A DNA stretch of 64,000 bases from Paenibacillus psychroresistens (GCF_009728935.1 NZ_CP034235.1:7589501-7653500); one strand, 5' to 3'; positions 7,632 through 16,028 are shown, counted from the first letter of the stretch. Notes: generated by a model from the letters alone, not told the origin. Translations and numbers: made by a program.

Positions 7632-9287
7632 TTAGAATGAGCTTTTTAGAGAAACAATCCGGTTAAATACAGGCTTCTCAGCAGTGGAATGCTTGGAATC
7701 CACATTAAAATAGCCATGACGGAAAAACTGGAATTTCTCTTGAGCTGGAACCCCCAACATAGCTTGCTCTACAAAGCCTTGTATAGTTTCCAACGAGTTC
7801 GGATTTAGATGATCCATAAAAGTTTTGCCTTCTTCTGGTTCTGCATCAAAAATTAAAGGTTCGTATAGACGGAATTCCGCCGGAACCGCATTAGCAGCAT
7901 CAATCCAATGTATCGTGCCCTTCACTTTGCGCCCAGTAAAGCCTGAGCCACTCTTTGTTTCGATATCATAAGTACAATGGATTTCCGTCACATTGCCATC
8001 CGCATCCTTAATAAATTCATTGCATTTAATGAAATAAGCATTCTTCAAACGCACTTCGTTGCCAGGAAAAAGCCGGAAATACTTGTTGGGCGGATTCTCC
8101 ATAAAGTCGTCTTGCTCGATATAGATTTCCCGTGAAAAAGTAACTGTACGATTGCCCATCTCTGGATTCTCGATGTTATTCTCCGCTTCCATCTCTTCGG
8201 TTTGACCTTCAGGGTAATTGGTAATAACCACCTTCAACGGCTTTAATACAGCCATGGTACGCAGCGCTTTAAGCTTTAAATCCTCACGCAGAAAATGCTC
8301 CAAATACCGTTCGTCCACCGTACTATTACTCTTGGTTACACCAATTTCACGAGCGAATTGTCGGATAGCTTCTGCGGTATAGCCCTTGCGGCGCAAACCG
8401 GAAATCGTCGGCATCCGCGGATCATCCCAGCCGTCCACCGAATTCTCATCCACAAGCTGCTTCAAGAAACGCTTGCTCAGCACCGTATTCGTTATGTTAA
8501 GTCGCGCAAATTCATATTGCCTAGGCCGTTGCTCCATCTCACATTCTTCAACTACCCAATCATAGAAGGGCCGTTGATCCTCAAACTCCAAGGTACAAAT
8601 TGAATGCGTAACCCCTTCAATGGCATCCTCCAACGGGTGTGCGAAAGCATACATCGGATATATTTTCCATGTATCTCCAGTGTTATGATGGATCGTATGT
8701 GAAATACGGTATAAAGCCGGATCACGCAAGTTGATATTAGGGGAAGCCATATCGATCTTGGCACGTAGAATCTTCGATCCGTCCGCAAATTCACCCGCAC
8801 GCATCCGCGCAAATAAATCTAGGTTCTCTTCTACTGTCCGTGTGCGATAAGGGCTATCTTGCCCAGGCTCCGTTAAAGTACCTCGAGTCGTGCGCATCTC
8901 GTCTGCTGTTAATTCACAGACAAAGGCTTTGCCTTTCTTAATTAAGAGGACCGCACGATCGTACATTTCGCCAAAATAATCCGAAGCAAAGAACAAACCA
9001 TCCCACTCAAAGCCCAGCCATCGTACATCTTCCTTAATGGCTTCGACATATTCGATATCCTCTTTTGCTGGATTGGTATCATCAAAACGTAAATTAGTCC
9101 GGCCATTGAATTCATCCGCCAGCTCAAAATTCAAGCAAATCGACTTGGCATGTCCAATATGCAAATAACCATTTGGCTCCGGGGGAAAGCGGGTAACTAC
9201 TTGTTTAACTCGATCAGCCTGGATATCGTCTTGCACGATATTTTTAATAAAGTTCGTATTGGTTGTTGGTTTAGTCTCTGTCTCCAT
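7632..9287 (-). CDS. glnS: Glutaminyl-tRNA synthetase
   Basis: Class I synthetase that charges tRNA-Gln directly with glutamine. It has the HIGH motif in PPEPNGYLHIGHAKS, RFDDTNP, the IYPMYAFAHPLEDAIEGVTH active-site segment and the KMSKS-like TVLSKRFL. These are followed by the two beta-barrel anticodon-binding domains. At 551 residues it is full length and matches the GlnRS rather than the GluRS architecture. An ATG at 9296 abuts the GAGAGG ribosome binding site, so the ATG at 9287, nine bases downstream, is the better start. Most Bacilli make Gln-tRNA through GatCAB, so the gene is of evolutionary interest. No T-box leader is visible upstream. Confidence 0.95.
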   Translation of the reverse strand: METETKPTTNTNFIKNIVQDDIQADRVKQVVTRFPPEPNGYLHIGHAKSICLNFELADEFNGRTNLRFDDTNPAKEDIEYVEAIKEDVRWLGFEWDGLFFASDYFGEMYDRAVLLIKKGKAFVCELTADEMRTTRGTLTEPGQDSPYRTRTVEENLDLFARMRAGEFADGSKILRAKIDMASPNINLRDPALYRISHTIHHNTGDTWKIYPMYAFAHPLEDAIEGVTHSICTLEFEDQRPFYDWVVEECEMEQRPRQYEFARLNITNTVLSKRFLKQLVDENSVDGWDDPRMPTISGLRRKGYTAEAIRQFAREIGVTKSNSTVDERYLEHFLREDLKLKALRTMAVLKPLKVVITNYPEGQTEEMEAENNIENPEMGNRTVTFSREIYIEQDDFMENPPNKYFRLFPGNEVRLKNAYFIKCNEFIKDADGNVTEIHCTYDIETKSGSGFTGRKVKGTIHWIDAANAVPAEFRLYEPLIFDAEPEEGKTFMDHLNPNSLETIQGFVEQAMLGVPAQEKFQFFRHGYFNVDSKHSTAEKPVFNRIVSLKSSF

Positions 9288-9478
9288 GGTGAACATCCTC
9301 TCTTGCGCTCGAAAATCATTATATTTAATCTACATTCTATCATACACAAAAATCCAAGCAATTATAAGAGGAAGCCGGGCGAGAAAGCGAAAAAGATCAC
9401 ATCCTGTTGGGCCAAATCGGCTTAGGGATGCAATCTTGTAAATTATTCGCATTCAATTCTTGGTAACTACGCCCTTTG

Positions 9479-9526
9479 GGCCTGTATCCCATTGGCTCAG
9501 CACGCTGAGCGATGGGGATACAGGTC
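9479..9526. repeat. Foldback repeat, copy A of a three-member family
   Basis: A 21-base arm starting CCTGTATCCC (9481-9501) and a second arm ending GGGGATACAGG (up to 9524) pair at 18 of 21 positions around a two-base loop. Both arms carry GCTCAGC/GCTGAGC. The CCTGTATCCC and GGCTCAG core recurs at 26339-26360 and 48854-48967. It lies between alkC and glnS. No T-run follows, so a terminator role is not obvious. Confidence 0.75.
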
Positions 9527-9563
9527 AAATGCGAGGGGGATGCAGGTAATAAGCGAGGTAAAG

Positions 9564-10658
9564 TTACTTAATCTCTAGTTCTCCCAGATTTATCACCACA
9601 TGAGCCGCTTCTACCCCGTTCAATGTCAGTGAAATCCGATGTTCCCCAGGATAATGCCTGCGTGTCGTCAGATCGGCCCAACGGTGAGTTCGGGTACCGG
9701 ATAAACGTGAACCGCCAGCGACAGTCTTGTCGGAAAGCAGAAATAGCTTGCGAGAGGTTTGCCCTCTTGCCTTCACGAAGTCAATGCCATATTCGATTCG
9801 AATCCGCACAGGAGCGCCTTCGCGAATATGAAGCTCGAAGCGCAGCTCGCAGGCACCGCCGATTTGCAGATCGGCTGTATCTACAGCCAAAGCGGCATAC
9901 GTATGCAAAGCCTGCTCTTCTCCCGCTTCCGCATAACCGAACAGTGCAAGCACCTCTGGATCAGCCTTGCGAATCAAAGTTCGGCAGGCGTGCCGGATGA
10001 TCCAGTCCGTGTGAGGACTGACACCCCGCCAACGACGAGCTGTTGCGATCACAACCGCAGGGTGATCTTTGGCGATGTCGTTGAGGTTGTTGGCAACACT
10101 CTTGCGCACATATAGCGAAGAGTCCGCCTTCAGCAGTTCAAGCAAAGGAAGCAGCGGAGCTGGGTCACGCTTGAACATGGGAAGTGCCTGTCCCCATGGG
10201 AGACGGGGACGACAGCCTTCGCTTGCGAGCCGCCGCACGTGCGCGTTTGGATGCTCTGCCCAAGCCGTCATCTGGCGCATCATCCGCTCAGGATCACGCA
10301 GCAGAAACGATCTCACTGCGAATTCCGCAGACGATTTGGAAGTAAACCGCTCCAAAGCATCGATGGACAATGTCCAGTGCTCCTCAGCCTGACCGTGCAC
10401 TTCCACAAAGTCAGGAAAGAATAGATACGGGAACCCGATGCATGTCCCATCTATCGCATACAGAACATCCAATGCCGCTTCATACCGAGATGGCAGATGC
10501 TTTCCGAGAGTTACTGAAATCCGCCTGATTCTTTCCTTGAGCTTAAGCTCGTCCCAGCCTGCACTCATGGTTTCAGTAACAAATGCATTAGTGTCAAAAG
10601 CTTCATATACAGCATGCACCTTCTTGCCAAATTGCCGCAAAAAAGCTTCATGGAACAT
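9564..10658 (-). CDS. alkC: AlkC-type DNA alkylation repair glycosylase
   Basis: Predicted HEAT-like-repeat DNA glycosylase that excises N3-methyladenine and related lesions. The first 260 residues are helical repeats with the AlkC-like opening KERIRRISVTLGKHLPSRYEAALDVL split around residues 40-70, and with WAEHPNAHVRRLASEGCRPRLPW. The C-terminal 95 residues, beginning ELRFELHIREGAPVRIRIEY, form a beta-rich Ig-like domain as in characterised AlkC proteins. The gene looks richer in GC than its neighbours. Homologous-looking codons (KIADALKD) continue upstream of this ATG, so translation may begin at a non-ATG codon such as ATT at 10685. It lies downstream of the WYL regulator gene and has its own copy of that gene's operator. 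Confidence 0.8.
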   Translation of the reverse strand: MFHEAFLRQFGKKVHAVYEAFDTNAFVTETMSAGWDELKLKERIRRISVTLGKHLPSRYEAALDVLYAIDGTCIGFPYLFFPDFVEVHGQAEEHWTLSIDALERFTSKSSAEFAVRSFLLRDPERMMRQMTAWAEHPNAHVRRLASEGCRPRLPWGQALPMFKRDPAPLLPLLELLKADSSLYVRKSVANNLNDIAKDHPAVVIATARRWRGVSPHTDWIIRHACRTLIRKADPEVLALFGYAEAGEEQALHTYAALAVDTADLQIGGACELRFELHIREGAPVRIRIEYGIDFVKARGQTSRKLFLLSDKTVAGGSRLSGTRTHRWADLTTRRHYPGEHRISLTLNGVEAAHVVINLGELEIK

Positions 10659-10744
10659 ATCTTTTAGTGCATCAGCGATTTTAATCCCCTGCTTTCAATG
10701 CTGTGTCTTTAAGTAAAACAATCCTCAGAATTGTGAACCACTAA

Positions 10745-10783
10745 ATCATATCCTACGTAACCTGACAACAGTACGTCAAGTTA
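10745..10783 (-). promoter_or_regulatory. Operator and promoter of alkC (WYL-regulator site 1)
   Basis: The palindrome TAACCTGAC-N8-GTCAAGTTA (10758-10783) has 9-bp arms with one mismatch. Seven bases further, on the minus strand, is a TATGAT -10 box (10750-10745). The arms, the spacer length and the distance to the -10 box are identical to the site before the WYL regulator gene. Confidence 0.7.
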
Positions 10784-10786
10784 TAA

Positions 10787-11695
10787 TTATCGACTTATTT
10801 TATTTAACATTGTTGCTAACTTCGCTGCAATTATCTCCCGCACACTAGGAGGCTCTATTGCTTCGATAACGGTGCCAAAGGACAGAATATAATTGTAGAG
10901 CCAATCACTCTCAGGCAATGAAGTCGTAATCGTGAATGAGCCATCTTCATTTTTAACAATATCGTTTTCATCAAACTCATCATATACTCTAAATGCCCCT
11001 TCAGACGAAATCCTCAGCTGAAGGTCGAGCCGATCACCAAACTGATTTTCAGGAGAATCACCAGGCTGCTCATCTAAAGATCTCTGAATATAAATCTCTC
11101 CCGTAGCTTCGATCCCCCTCATTCTGCTGATTTTGAAGGTTCGATTTTGGTTAATCGCTAAACAGAAGCCTTGCAGATACCATGATTTCGCTTTAAAAAT
11201 CAGTTTTGTCGGCTCAACCCTGCGACTGCTCTTTATCCCGGATGAATTAAAATAGTCAAAAGTAATCATATGATCACTAATAATCGCAGTTTTAAGGATA
11301 TTAAATTTCTCTTTTTGATTTTTGCTGCTTCCCCAAGCTGAGAAGTCGACTTCAATCCAGTTTAATTTATCTTTTTTGAACAGACTGCTTAGTTTAGATA
11401 GTACGGTATCGACATTCGGATATTCGGTTACGGATAAACTTTGCAAAGCAATCAGAATCTCATTCTGTTCATGATCCAAAAGCAAGGATTTATTAAGCAC
11501 AAAATCGTCAAGCAGCGAGATACCGCCGCCCTTCCCTTGGCTTGCATAGATGGGAATCCCCGCTGAACTTAGCGCTTCAACATCTCTATAAATCGTTCTG
11601 ATGGATACTTCAAAATGCTCAGCTAACTCTTTGGCTGTAGTTATTCTTTTATCAAGCAAAATATAGACAATTTTGAAAAGTCTGCTGATCTGCAT
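10787..11695 (-). CDS. YafY-type HTH/WYL-domain transcriptional regulator
   Basis: Transcription factor of 302 residues. It has an N-terminal winged helix (HTH_11 type, about residues 3-60: KELAEHFEVSIRTIYRDVEAL with GIPIYASQGKGGGI wing). A WYL domain (about 130-205) contains KSWYLQGFCLAINQNRTFKI, and a WCX-like C-terminal extension follows. WYL domains sense nucleic acids or nucleotides in studied members. The start has GAGGTGATGGC upstream. Identical operators precede this gene and alkC, so it probably controls both, which would place AlkC under a damage-responsive switch. Confidence 0.88.
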   Translation of the reverse strand: MQISRLFKIVYILLDKRITTAKELAEHFEVSIRTIYRDVEALSSAGIPIYASQGKGGGISLLDDFVLNKSLLLDHEQNEILIALQSLSVTEYPNVDTVLSKLSSLFKKDKLNWIEVDFSAWGSSKNQKEKFNILKTAIISDHMITFDYFNSSGIKSSRRVEPTKLIFKAKSWYLQGFCLAINQNRTFKISRMRGIEATGEIYIQRSLDEQPGDSPENQFGDRLDLQLRISSEGAFRVYDEFDENDIVKNEDGSFTITTSLPESDWLYNYILSFGTVIEAIEPPSVREIIAAKLATMLNKISR

Positions 11696-11712
11696 GCCAT
11701 CACCTCGAGTCC

Positions 11713-11751
11713 ATTATACAGCTAATAACCTGACAAGTGCATGTCAAGTTA
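11713..11751 (-). promoter_or_regulatory. Operator and promoter of the WYL regulator gene (site 2)
   Basis: TAACCTGAC-N8-GTCAAGTTA occupies 11726-11751 with exactly the same arms as the alkC site. A TATAAT -10 box on the minus strand (11718-11713) begins seven bases beyond it. The operator covers the -35 position, consistent with autoregulation. Confidence 0.7.
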
Positions 11752-11850
11752 TTGAATCAAAAAGAATTTGTCGATGATTGTAATATTATGCATAATTATG
11801 CCTTAGTTATCATATTCATATACCTTCCTTCTTAGATGGGAGGTGATGAT

Positions 11851-11934
11851 ATGGAAGTATACCAGGCTTTGACGTTGATGATTTCGTTTGCGGCTTTGAT
11901 TGTGTTGTTACTTTCTTTTCATAAGAAGAAATAG
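11851..11934 (+). CDS. Holin-like type I toxin peptide (TxpA/BsrG-like family)
   Basis: A 27-residue peptide with a very strong GGGAGGTGATGAT ribosome binding site. It starts MEVYQALTLMISF, continues with a single hydrophobic helix and ends with SFHKKK. This is the layout of the putative holin-like toxins (Hol_Tox), small membrane peptides usually silenced by an antisense RNA from the opposite strand. Downstream hairpins at 11932-11962 and 11981-12014 could end the toxin mRNA and host the start or end of an antitoxin RNA. No antisense promoter could be assigned confidently. Confidence 0.72.
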   Translation: MEVYQALTLMISFAALIVLLLSFHKKK

Positions 11935-11962
11935 ACTTCTCTAACTCAAGGGACGAGGTCTA
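11932..11962 (+). terminator. Hairpin after the toxin reading frame
   Basis: TAGACTTC (11932-11939) pairs with GAGGTCTA (11955-11962) with one G-T pair, followed by TTTAAATA. It overlaps the toxin stop codon. It could be a weak terminator or a toxin-mRNA structure as seen in type I systems. Confidence 0.4.
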
Positions 11963-11980
11963 TTTAAATATAAGCTTTTC

Positions 11981-12014
11981 AAAAAGATAATCCGCAAGCA
12001 AGGGTTATCTTTTT
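11981..12014. terminator. Bidirectional intrinsic terminator
   Basis: AAAAAGATAA (11981-11990) and TTATCTTTTT (12005-12014) form a 10-bp stem with a 14-base loop, with T-runs in both directions. It would end both the rightward toxin transcript and the leftward sugar-kinase operon, whose stop codon lies inside it at 12005-12007. Confidence 0.75.
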
Positions 12015-13063
12015 GTAATTCTAATTTCCTCAGGCGATGCTGTCCCTGTTGTACCTAGCTTCCTAATGACTACCGAAGCTGCCAGATGGGCAAAAGCCAT
12101 AGCTTCTGGACCGCTGCATCCAGTGCCTAGTCCAGCTAAAAGCGCAGATGCAAAGCAGTCCCCGGCTCCGACAATATCCAAAGGCGGTTCCGCAGGCTTA
12201 GTTGTTGCCCAAATGCTCTGCCCTTGCTCAATCCAAAGTGAGCCTTTCTCCCCGAGCGTCATACAGCAAGGAGCATTCACCTGCTGTGAAAGCTTCTGCG
12301 CAGCATCCAGCCATAACTCCCACGTCCCTAGGCGCGGATCTTCATTTGGGTTAACCCAGCGCAGACCCTCTACCTCGTTTGGTTTTACGATTACATCCGT
12401 ATATAAACCAATCCGATCACGACTATCGACGACAATAATCTTTCCTAGTTTGCTCCAATAGGCAAGTCGCTTCCGCACAGCTGCACCGACCACTCCGACT
12501 TGAAACTGATCTGTAACCGCAATAACATCCACGACCGCTGCCATTTGATCTAACTTAGCAATTAAACGTTCAGTAATCTGCTCCGACATAGGGATATAGT
12601 TTTGAAAATCCAGCCGCGGGTCTTCCTGATAAGCATCCTGCAGCCCGTGTCGAATTGGCTTGCAATACGCAGGCGTAATCCAATTCTCCTCCATTAAAGA
12701 AAAGCTATCCAGTATACCTAAGTCGCTCAGAGATTGACGCAATAAATCTCCCCGCCAATCCTTCCCTAGTACCGAGCACAGATAAACCTCTTTACAGCCA
12801 AGCGCTTTCAAATTAGCAGCCACATTTCCGACTGCACCCGGAGAATATACCTCGCGAACGATAGGAAGCGGATAATGAGGTGTCTCACGTGACAATTGGC
12901 TTAAGGTCATATCCGCATGCCAATATATATCGAGACAACCGTCCCCAATCACACCTGCCTTGAGCTGAGAGATATCCGCAAAAATTTGCTCCATTCGTTC
13001 ATGCGATAATTCATCAAACCGTTCGAGATCACTTATTGAGGAAGGTATCTTTTCGTTATCCAT
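12005..13063 (-). CDS. PfkB-family carbohydrate kinase (HldE/RfaE kinase-domain-like)
   Basis: ATP-dependent sugar kinase of the ribokinase superfamily, 352 residues. GVIGDGCLDIYWHADM at the start, YSPGAVGNVAANLKALG, VIVKPNEVEGL and the catalytic GAGDCFASALLAG with the base aspartate are all present. The closest feel is the kinase half of HldE (D-glycero-beta-D-manno-heptose-7-phosphate kinase), but there is no nucleotidyltransferase half. A TTG at 13096 would add 11 residues, but AAGGAG before the ATG at 13063 favours the shorter form. It is the last gene of the HAD/tandem-protein operon, 36 bp after the preceding gene. The substrate is unknown. Confidence 0.82.
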   Translation of the reverse strand: MDNEKIPSSISDLERFDELSHERMEQIFADISQLKAGVIGDGCLDIYWHADMTLSQLSRETPHYPLPIVREVYSPGAVGNVAANLKALGCKEVYLCSVLGKDWRGDLLRQSLSDLGILDSFSLMEENWITPAYCKPIRHGLQDAYQEDPRLDFQNYIPMSEQITERLIAKLDQMAAVVDVIAVTDQFQVGVVGAAVRKRLAYWSKLGKIIVVDSRDRIGLYTDVIVKPNEVEGLRWVNPNEDPRLGTWELWLDAAQKLSQQVNAPCCMTLGEKGSLWIEQGQSIWATTKPAEPPLDIVGAGDCFASALLAGLGTGCSGPEAMAFAHLAASVVIRKLGTTGTASPEEIRITKR

Positions 13064-13099
13064 GTATCTGTAGCTCCTTTTCTTTCTGATCCCCAATAT

Positions 13100-15091
13100 T
13101 CAGGGCTTTATAGTTAACGAATTCAAATGATGCCAAATAGCGGGGATCGTCTCTTGATGCAGCCCTTCGAAGTGATAGCCTTTACCCCCCAAGCTAGTCG
13201 GACGGTGAATGATATTCTTCCTTGGTCTGTAGTAGTAGTCCCAATCCTCATAACCAACCTTGCGGTGATAATCGCCAAGCTTCACAATATCAAAATTGGC
13301 GGTTGTGATATGATGCACGGCAAAGCCTAAATTACGGGCAATCGATAATGCCTTTAAGAACACTTCTGGACCTGTAACCGTGGAGCCGAAATTAATAAAA
13401 ACACCATTTTCCAGTTGGGATACCGTATGGCAGTAGCTTTGAAAATCAAGCCCACTCGCCCTGCCCTGAATGGCAAAGTCAGCTGCCGGGTGCTGTTGAA
13501 TCGCATCCGTGCCAATCGTTATATGGACTGTATAGGGAATGTTTAATCTCCCACAGCAGGCAAATAAGCTTTCTTTAGCAAAGGGAAAACGTTCTGGATA
13601 CTTCTGAGCATTAGAGATCAAGCTTTCCCCATAACCCAAGCCGACAGAGTTACCAAACTGAAGAGCTTCATGCAAATAGGAGCCCGGCTCCTGCCACATT
13701 CCCAATCTGCCGCTGGCTAAAGCACCTTCATCCGCTTCCTCGGTATGGCCAAACGCCGCTAGCTCAAAGTCTTGAAAAGCACAAGCTCCGTTAACGGCAA
13801 CATGTGTAATCACCCCTTGCTCCAGCAGTTCAATCAGATAGCGAGTCACCCCGCTACCGATAACATTTCCACCTAACGAAACGAGTATCTCTTTTCCTGC
13901 CTGACGCGCTTCGGCAACTCGTTCAACAAACTGCAGAAAATCTGCTTGATTATTCGGATTCCAAATGGGCTGTTGCGACTTATTTGGATTCAACAAATCG
14001 GCGGCATGCAGTTGGCTTTTACGCTCTTGAATCGGATAAAGAATTAGCTTCTCTCTCAGCGGCTTTTCTTGCCTCTCATAAGGTAAAAAGGCTTTGCCAA
14101 TTTCACGTTCGCGTTCTAATAGGCGATGAAATAAATGGGGAATCGTAAGCTGATGCAAGCCATGAAAGAGATAGCCTTTTCCAGCAATTTGCTCCATTCT
14201 ATCGATAAAATTACGCCTTGGCCGGTAGTAGTAATCCGGATCATCCTCCGCAGGCTGCGGGAAGGCGGTGGCCGGAACGATATCAAAATTGGCCGCAATA
14301 ATGTTCTCCATCGGCAGCCCTGCATTCCGCGCCAAACTCAGTGCCTTGAGGAAAACCTCCGGGCCTGAGATGGCCGAACCAAAATTCAAGAACACCCCTC
14401 CTTCTGCAAGACCCGCCACAGACTGGCACATGGTTGCAAAATCTCGCCCACTAGCCAAGCCAAGACTCTCAAAATCCACGATGGGGTGCTGATGAATAAT
14501 ATCCGTGCCAATTGAAATATGACAGGTATATGGGACTCCGAAACGCTGGCACTGCACAAAAACGCAATCATCGTAATGAGGAAATTTCTCCGGCTCCTGA
14601 TCCAGATATTGATATAGGCTTTCACCATAACCAAGCCCCTTCGCCGCTCCCTGTTGAATAGCCTCGTTCATATACTTGCCCGTTTCTTCCCACATTCCAA
14701 AGGAGCCATCCTCAATCGAACGAGCAACATCCTCTGAGGTTTCACCAAGAAAGGCCAATTCAAAATCATGAATGCTGGTCGCGCCATTGCCTGATACGTG
14801 AGTCAGAATACCGCGTCTGACCATCTCAATAATATAGCGGGACAGGCCGTTTTTAATGACATGCGCCCCCATTGACCAGATGACAGGCTTCCCGTTTAGC
14901 CTTGCCGTTACGATATGCTCGATCAATTCCGCGAATTGTTCGTTCATTTGCTTGCTGAGTGACCACTCGGGAAGCGGATCTTTATAGGGCTGCGCCAAAT
15001 TCTTAATCGTTACCAAATTGGTTCTCGAATACACCGAGTTAGTCTTAATACCGCTAAATGAAAGTCGCTTCCCTGAAGCAGCTTCTGTCAT
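13100..15091 (-). CDS. Tandem-duplicated protein of unknown function (deoxyhypusine-synthase-like halves?)
   Basis: A 663-residue cytoplasmic protein made of two homologous halves of about 310 residues. Matching blocks are GAHVIKNGLSRYIIEM and GGNVIGSGVTRYLIEL; NGATSIHDFELAFLG and NGACAFQDFELAAFG; GLGYGESL in both; CHISIGTDIIHQHP and VHITIGTDAIQQHP; FLNFGSAISGPEVFLKALS and FINFGSTVTGPEVFLKALS; DYYYRPRRN and DYYYRPRKN; and KGYxFxGLHQxTIP in both. The GxHVIKxGLS and NGAxxxHDFE pattern recalls bacterial proteins labelled deoxyhypusine-synthase-like, but I see no match to the DHS catalytic lysine region. That assignment is from memory and weak. The ATG at 15091 follows GAGAGGAGG. It is the middle gene of the operon, 18 bp after the HAD gene. 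An enzyme acting on a phosphosugar with the neighbouring kinase and phosphatase is an inference only. Confidence 0.75.
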   Translation of the reverse strand: MTEAASGKRLSFSGIKTNSVYSRTNLVTIKNLAQPYKDPLPEWSLSKQMNEQFAELIEHIVTARLNGKPVIWSMGAHVIKNGLSRYIIEMVRRGILTHVSGNGATSIHDFELAFLGETSEDVARSIEDGSFGMWEETGKYMNEAIQQGAAKGLGYGESLYQYLDQEPEKFPHYDDCVFVQCQRFGVPYTCHISIGTDIIHQHPIVDFESLGLASGRDFATMCQSVAGLAEGGVFLNFGSAISGPEVFLKALSLARNAGLPMENIIAANFDIVPATAFPQPAEDDPDYYYRPRRNFIDRMEQIAGKGYLFHGLHQLTIPHLFHRLLEREREIGKAFLPYERQEKPLREKLILYPIQERKSQLHAADLLNPNKSQQPIWNPNNQADFLQFVERVAEARQAGKEILVSLGGNVIGSGVTRYLIELLEQGVITHVAVNGACAFQDFELAAFGHTEEADEGALASGRLGMWQEPGSYLHEALQFGNSVGLGYGESLISNAQKYPERFPFAKESLFACCGRLNIPYTVHITIGTDAIQQHPAADFAIQGRASGLDFQSYCHTVSQLENGVFINFGSTVTGPEVFLKALSIARNLGFAVHHITTANFDIVKLGDYHRKVGYEDWDYYYRPRKNIIHRPTSLGGKGYHFEGLHQETIPAIWHHLNSLTIKP

Positions 15092-15109
15092 CGTCTCATC
15101 CTCCTCTCG

Positions 15110-15907
15110 TTACAGCCCTAATCTTTTAATCCATTCCGCCATAATCTGAAAATCTCCCTCGATCCAGTCCGCTCCTGCCTCAAGCAAGCGTTGCTCTTTT
15201 ACTGGATTGATCCCTTCCCGTTTCTCCTCATCACTAGCCAATCCGATCGCCAAGCCGCCATATTCCTTAGCCAAGCGAATTTCCACCTTCCCATCGCCAA
15301 TTACAACTAAGTCACTGCCGGACAAGCCTTTCGACTCTATCAGTTCCTTAATGACCTTTTCCTTAGAGCATTCCGCTTTGCCAACTGGTGCGCCAACAAT
15401 CTCTTTAAAATAAGCTGCGACTCCCAGAACCCCTGCCTCTCGAACAACATCAGGGTGGTCCGTACCGCTTGCCACATACATCTCCACGCCAAGACTTTGC
15501 AAATGCTGCAGAAAAAGCAGCGAGCCCTTCATTAGATAATCCTCCGCCTGCAGCTCTCCATTCTCCAAGCGAAGCACCCTTTCCTTCACTTTGACCAGCA
15601 AGCGTCGATTGTACTCGGCTTTATACTCCCATTCATCGAGGATCTGCTCATTCCAGCCTTTATTGCCCACCTGCTCTGCCAGCCATCTCATCTGATATAC
15701 GGTCTGGATCCCTGTGGATTGATCAATATAAAGGGCAATATCCTGATCCAAGGCCTGCTCTTCCTCATTTGTAGGTTGGTAAGCGCCTAAGATAGATTCC
15801 TTCATGAAGGGAGTCATAACCTCCTCCCACCCCGCTCTTAAGGTTGAAATCGTGCCATCGAAATCAAACAGCACTACCTTGTTCATCGTTACATTTTCTT
15901 GAGACAT
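15110..15907 (-). CDS. HAD-superfamily phosphatase
   Basis: Phosphatase or related HAD hydrolase of 265 residues. Motif I is VVLFDFDGTIS (nucleophile and acid aspartates), motif II is YVASGTDHPDV, the motif III lysine is in PVGKAECSKEKVI, and motif IV is VVIGDGKVEIRLA. An alpha-helical cap lies between motifs I and II, as in phosphoglycolate-phosphatase-like enzymes. A TAGGAGG site lies 11 bases before the ATG. It is the first gene of the operon with the tandem protein and the PfkB kinase. A kinase plus a phosphatase acting on one sugar resembles the HldE/GmhB logic of heptose activation, but this is an analogy. Confidence 0.85.
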   Translation of the reverse strand: MSQENVTMNKVVLFDFDGTISTLRAGWEEVMTPFMKESILGAYQPTNEEEQALDQDIALYIDQSTGIQTVYQMRWLAEQVGNKGWNEQILDEWEYKAEYNRRLLVKVKERVLRLENGELQAEDYLMKGSLLFLQHLQSLGVEMYVASGTDHPDVVREAGVLGVAAYFKEIVGAPVGKAECSKEKVIKELIESKGLSGSDLVVIGDGKVEIRLAKEYGGLAIGLASDEEKREGINPVKEQRLLEAGADWIEGDFQIMAEWIKRLGL

Positions 15908-16028
15908 GAGTCATCTCTCCTCCTATATAATATGATTTCTTGCTAATTAACTTTTTCATTAAGTAAATATATAATCAAATCATAAACCGACTAATACCCT
16001 TTTGTAAAGGCAAATTTTAGATCGTTAC

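Noticed and set aside
9288..9478. Possible T-box or other leader before glnS
   Set aside because: No T-box sequence (GGGTGGTACCGCG-like) or specifier hairpin was visible. The leader appears short.
9479..9526. Repeat copy A as the terminator of alkC
   Set aside because: The stem is strong, but no T-run follows it on the minus strand and the same sequence occurs in two unrelated gaps. A repeat family fits better.
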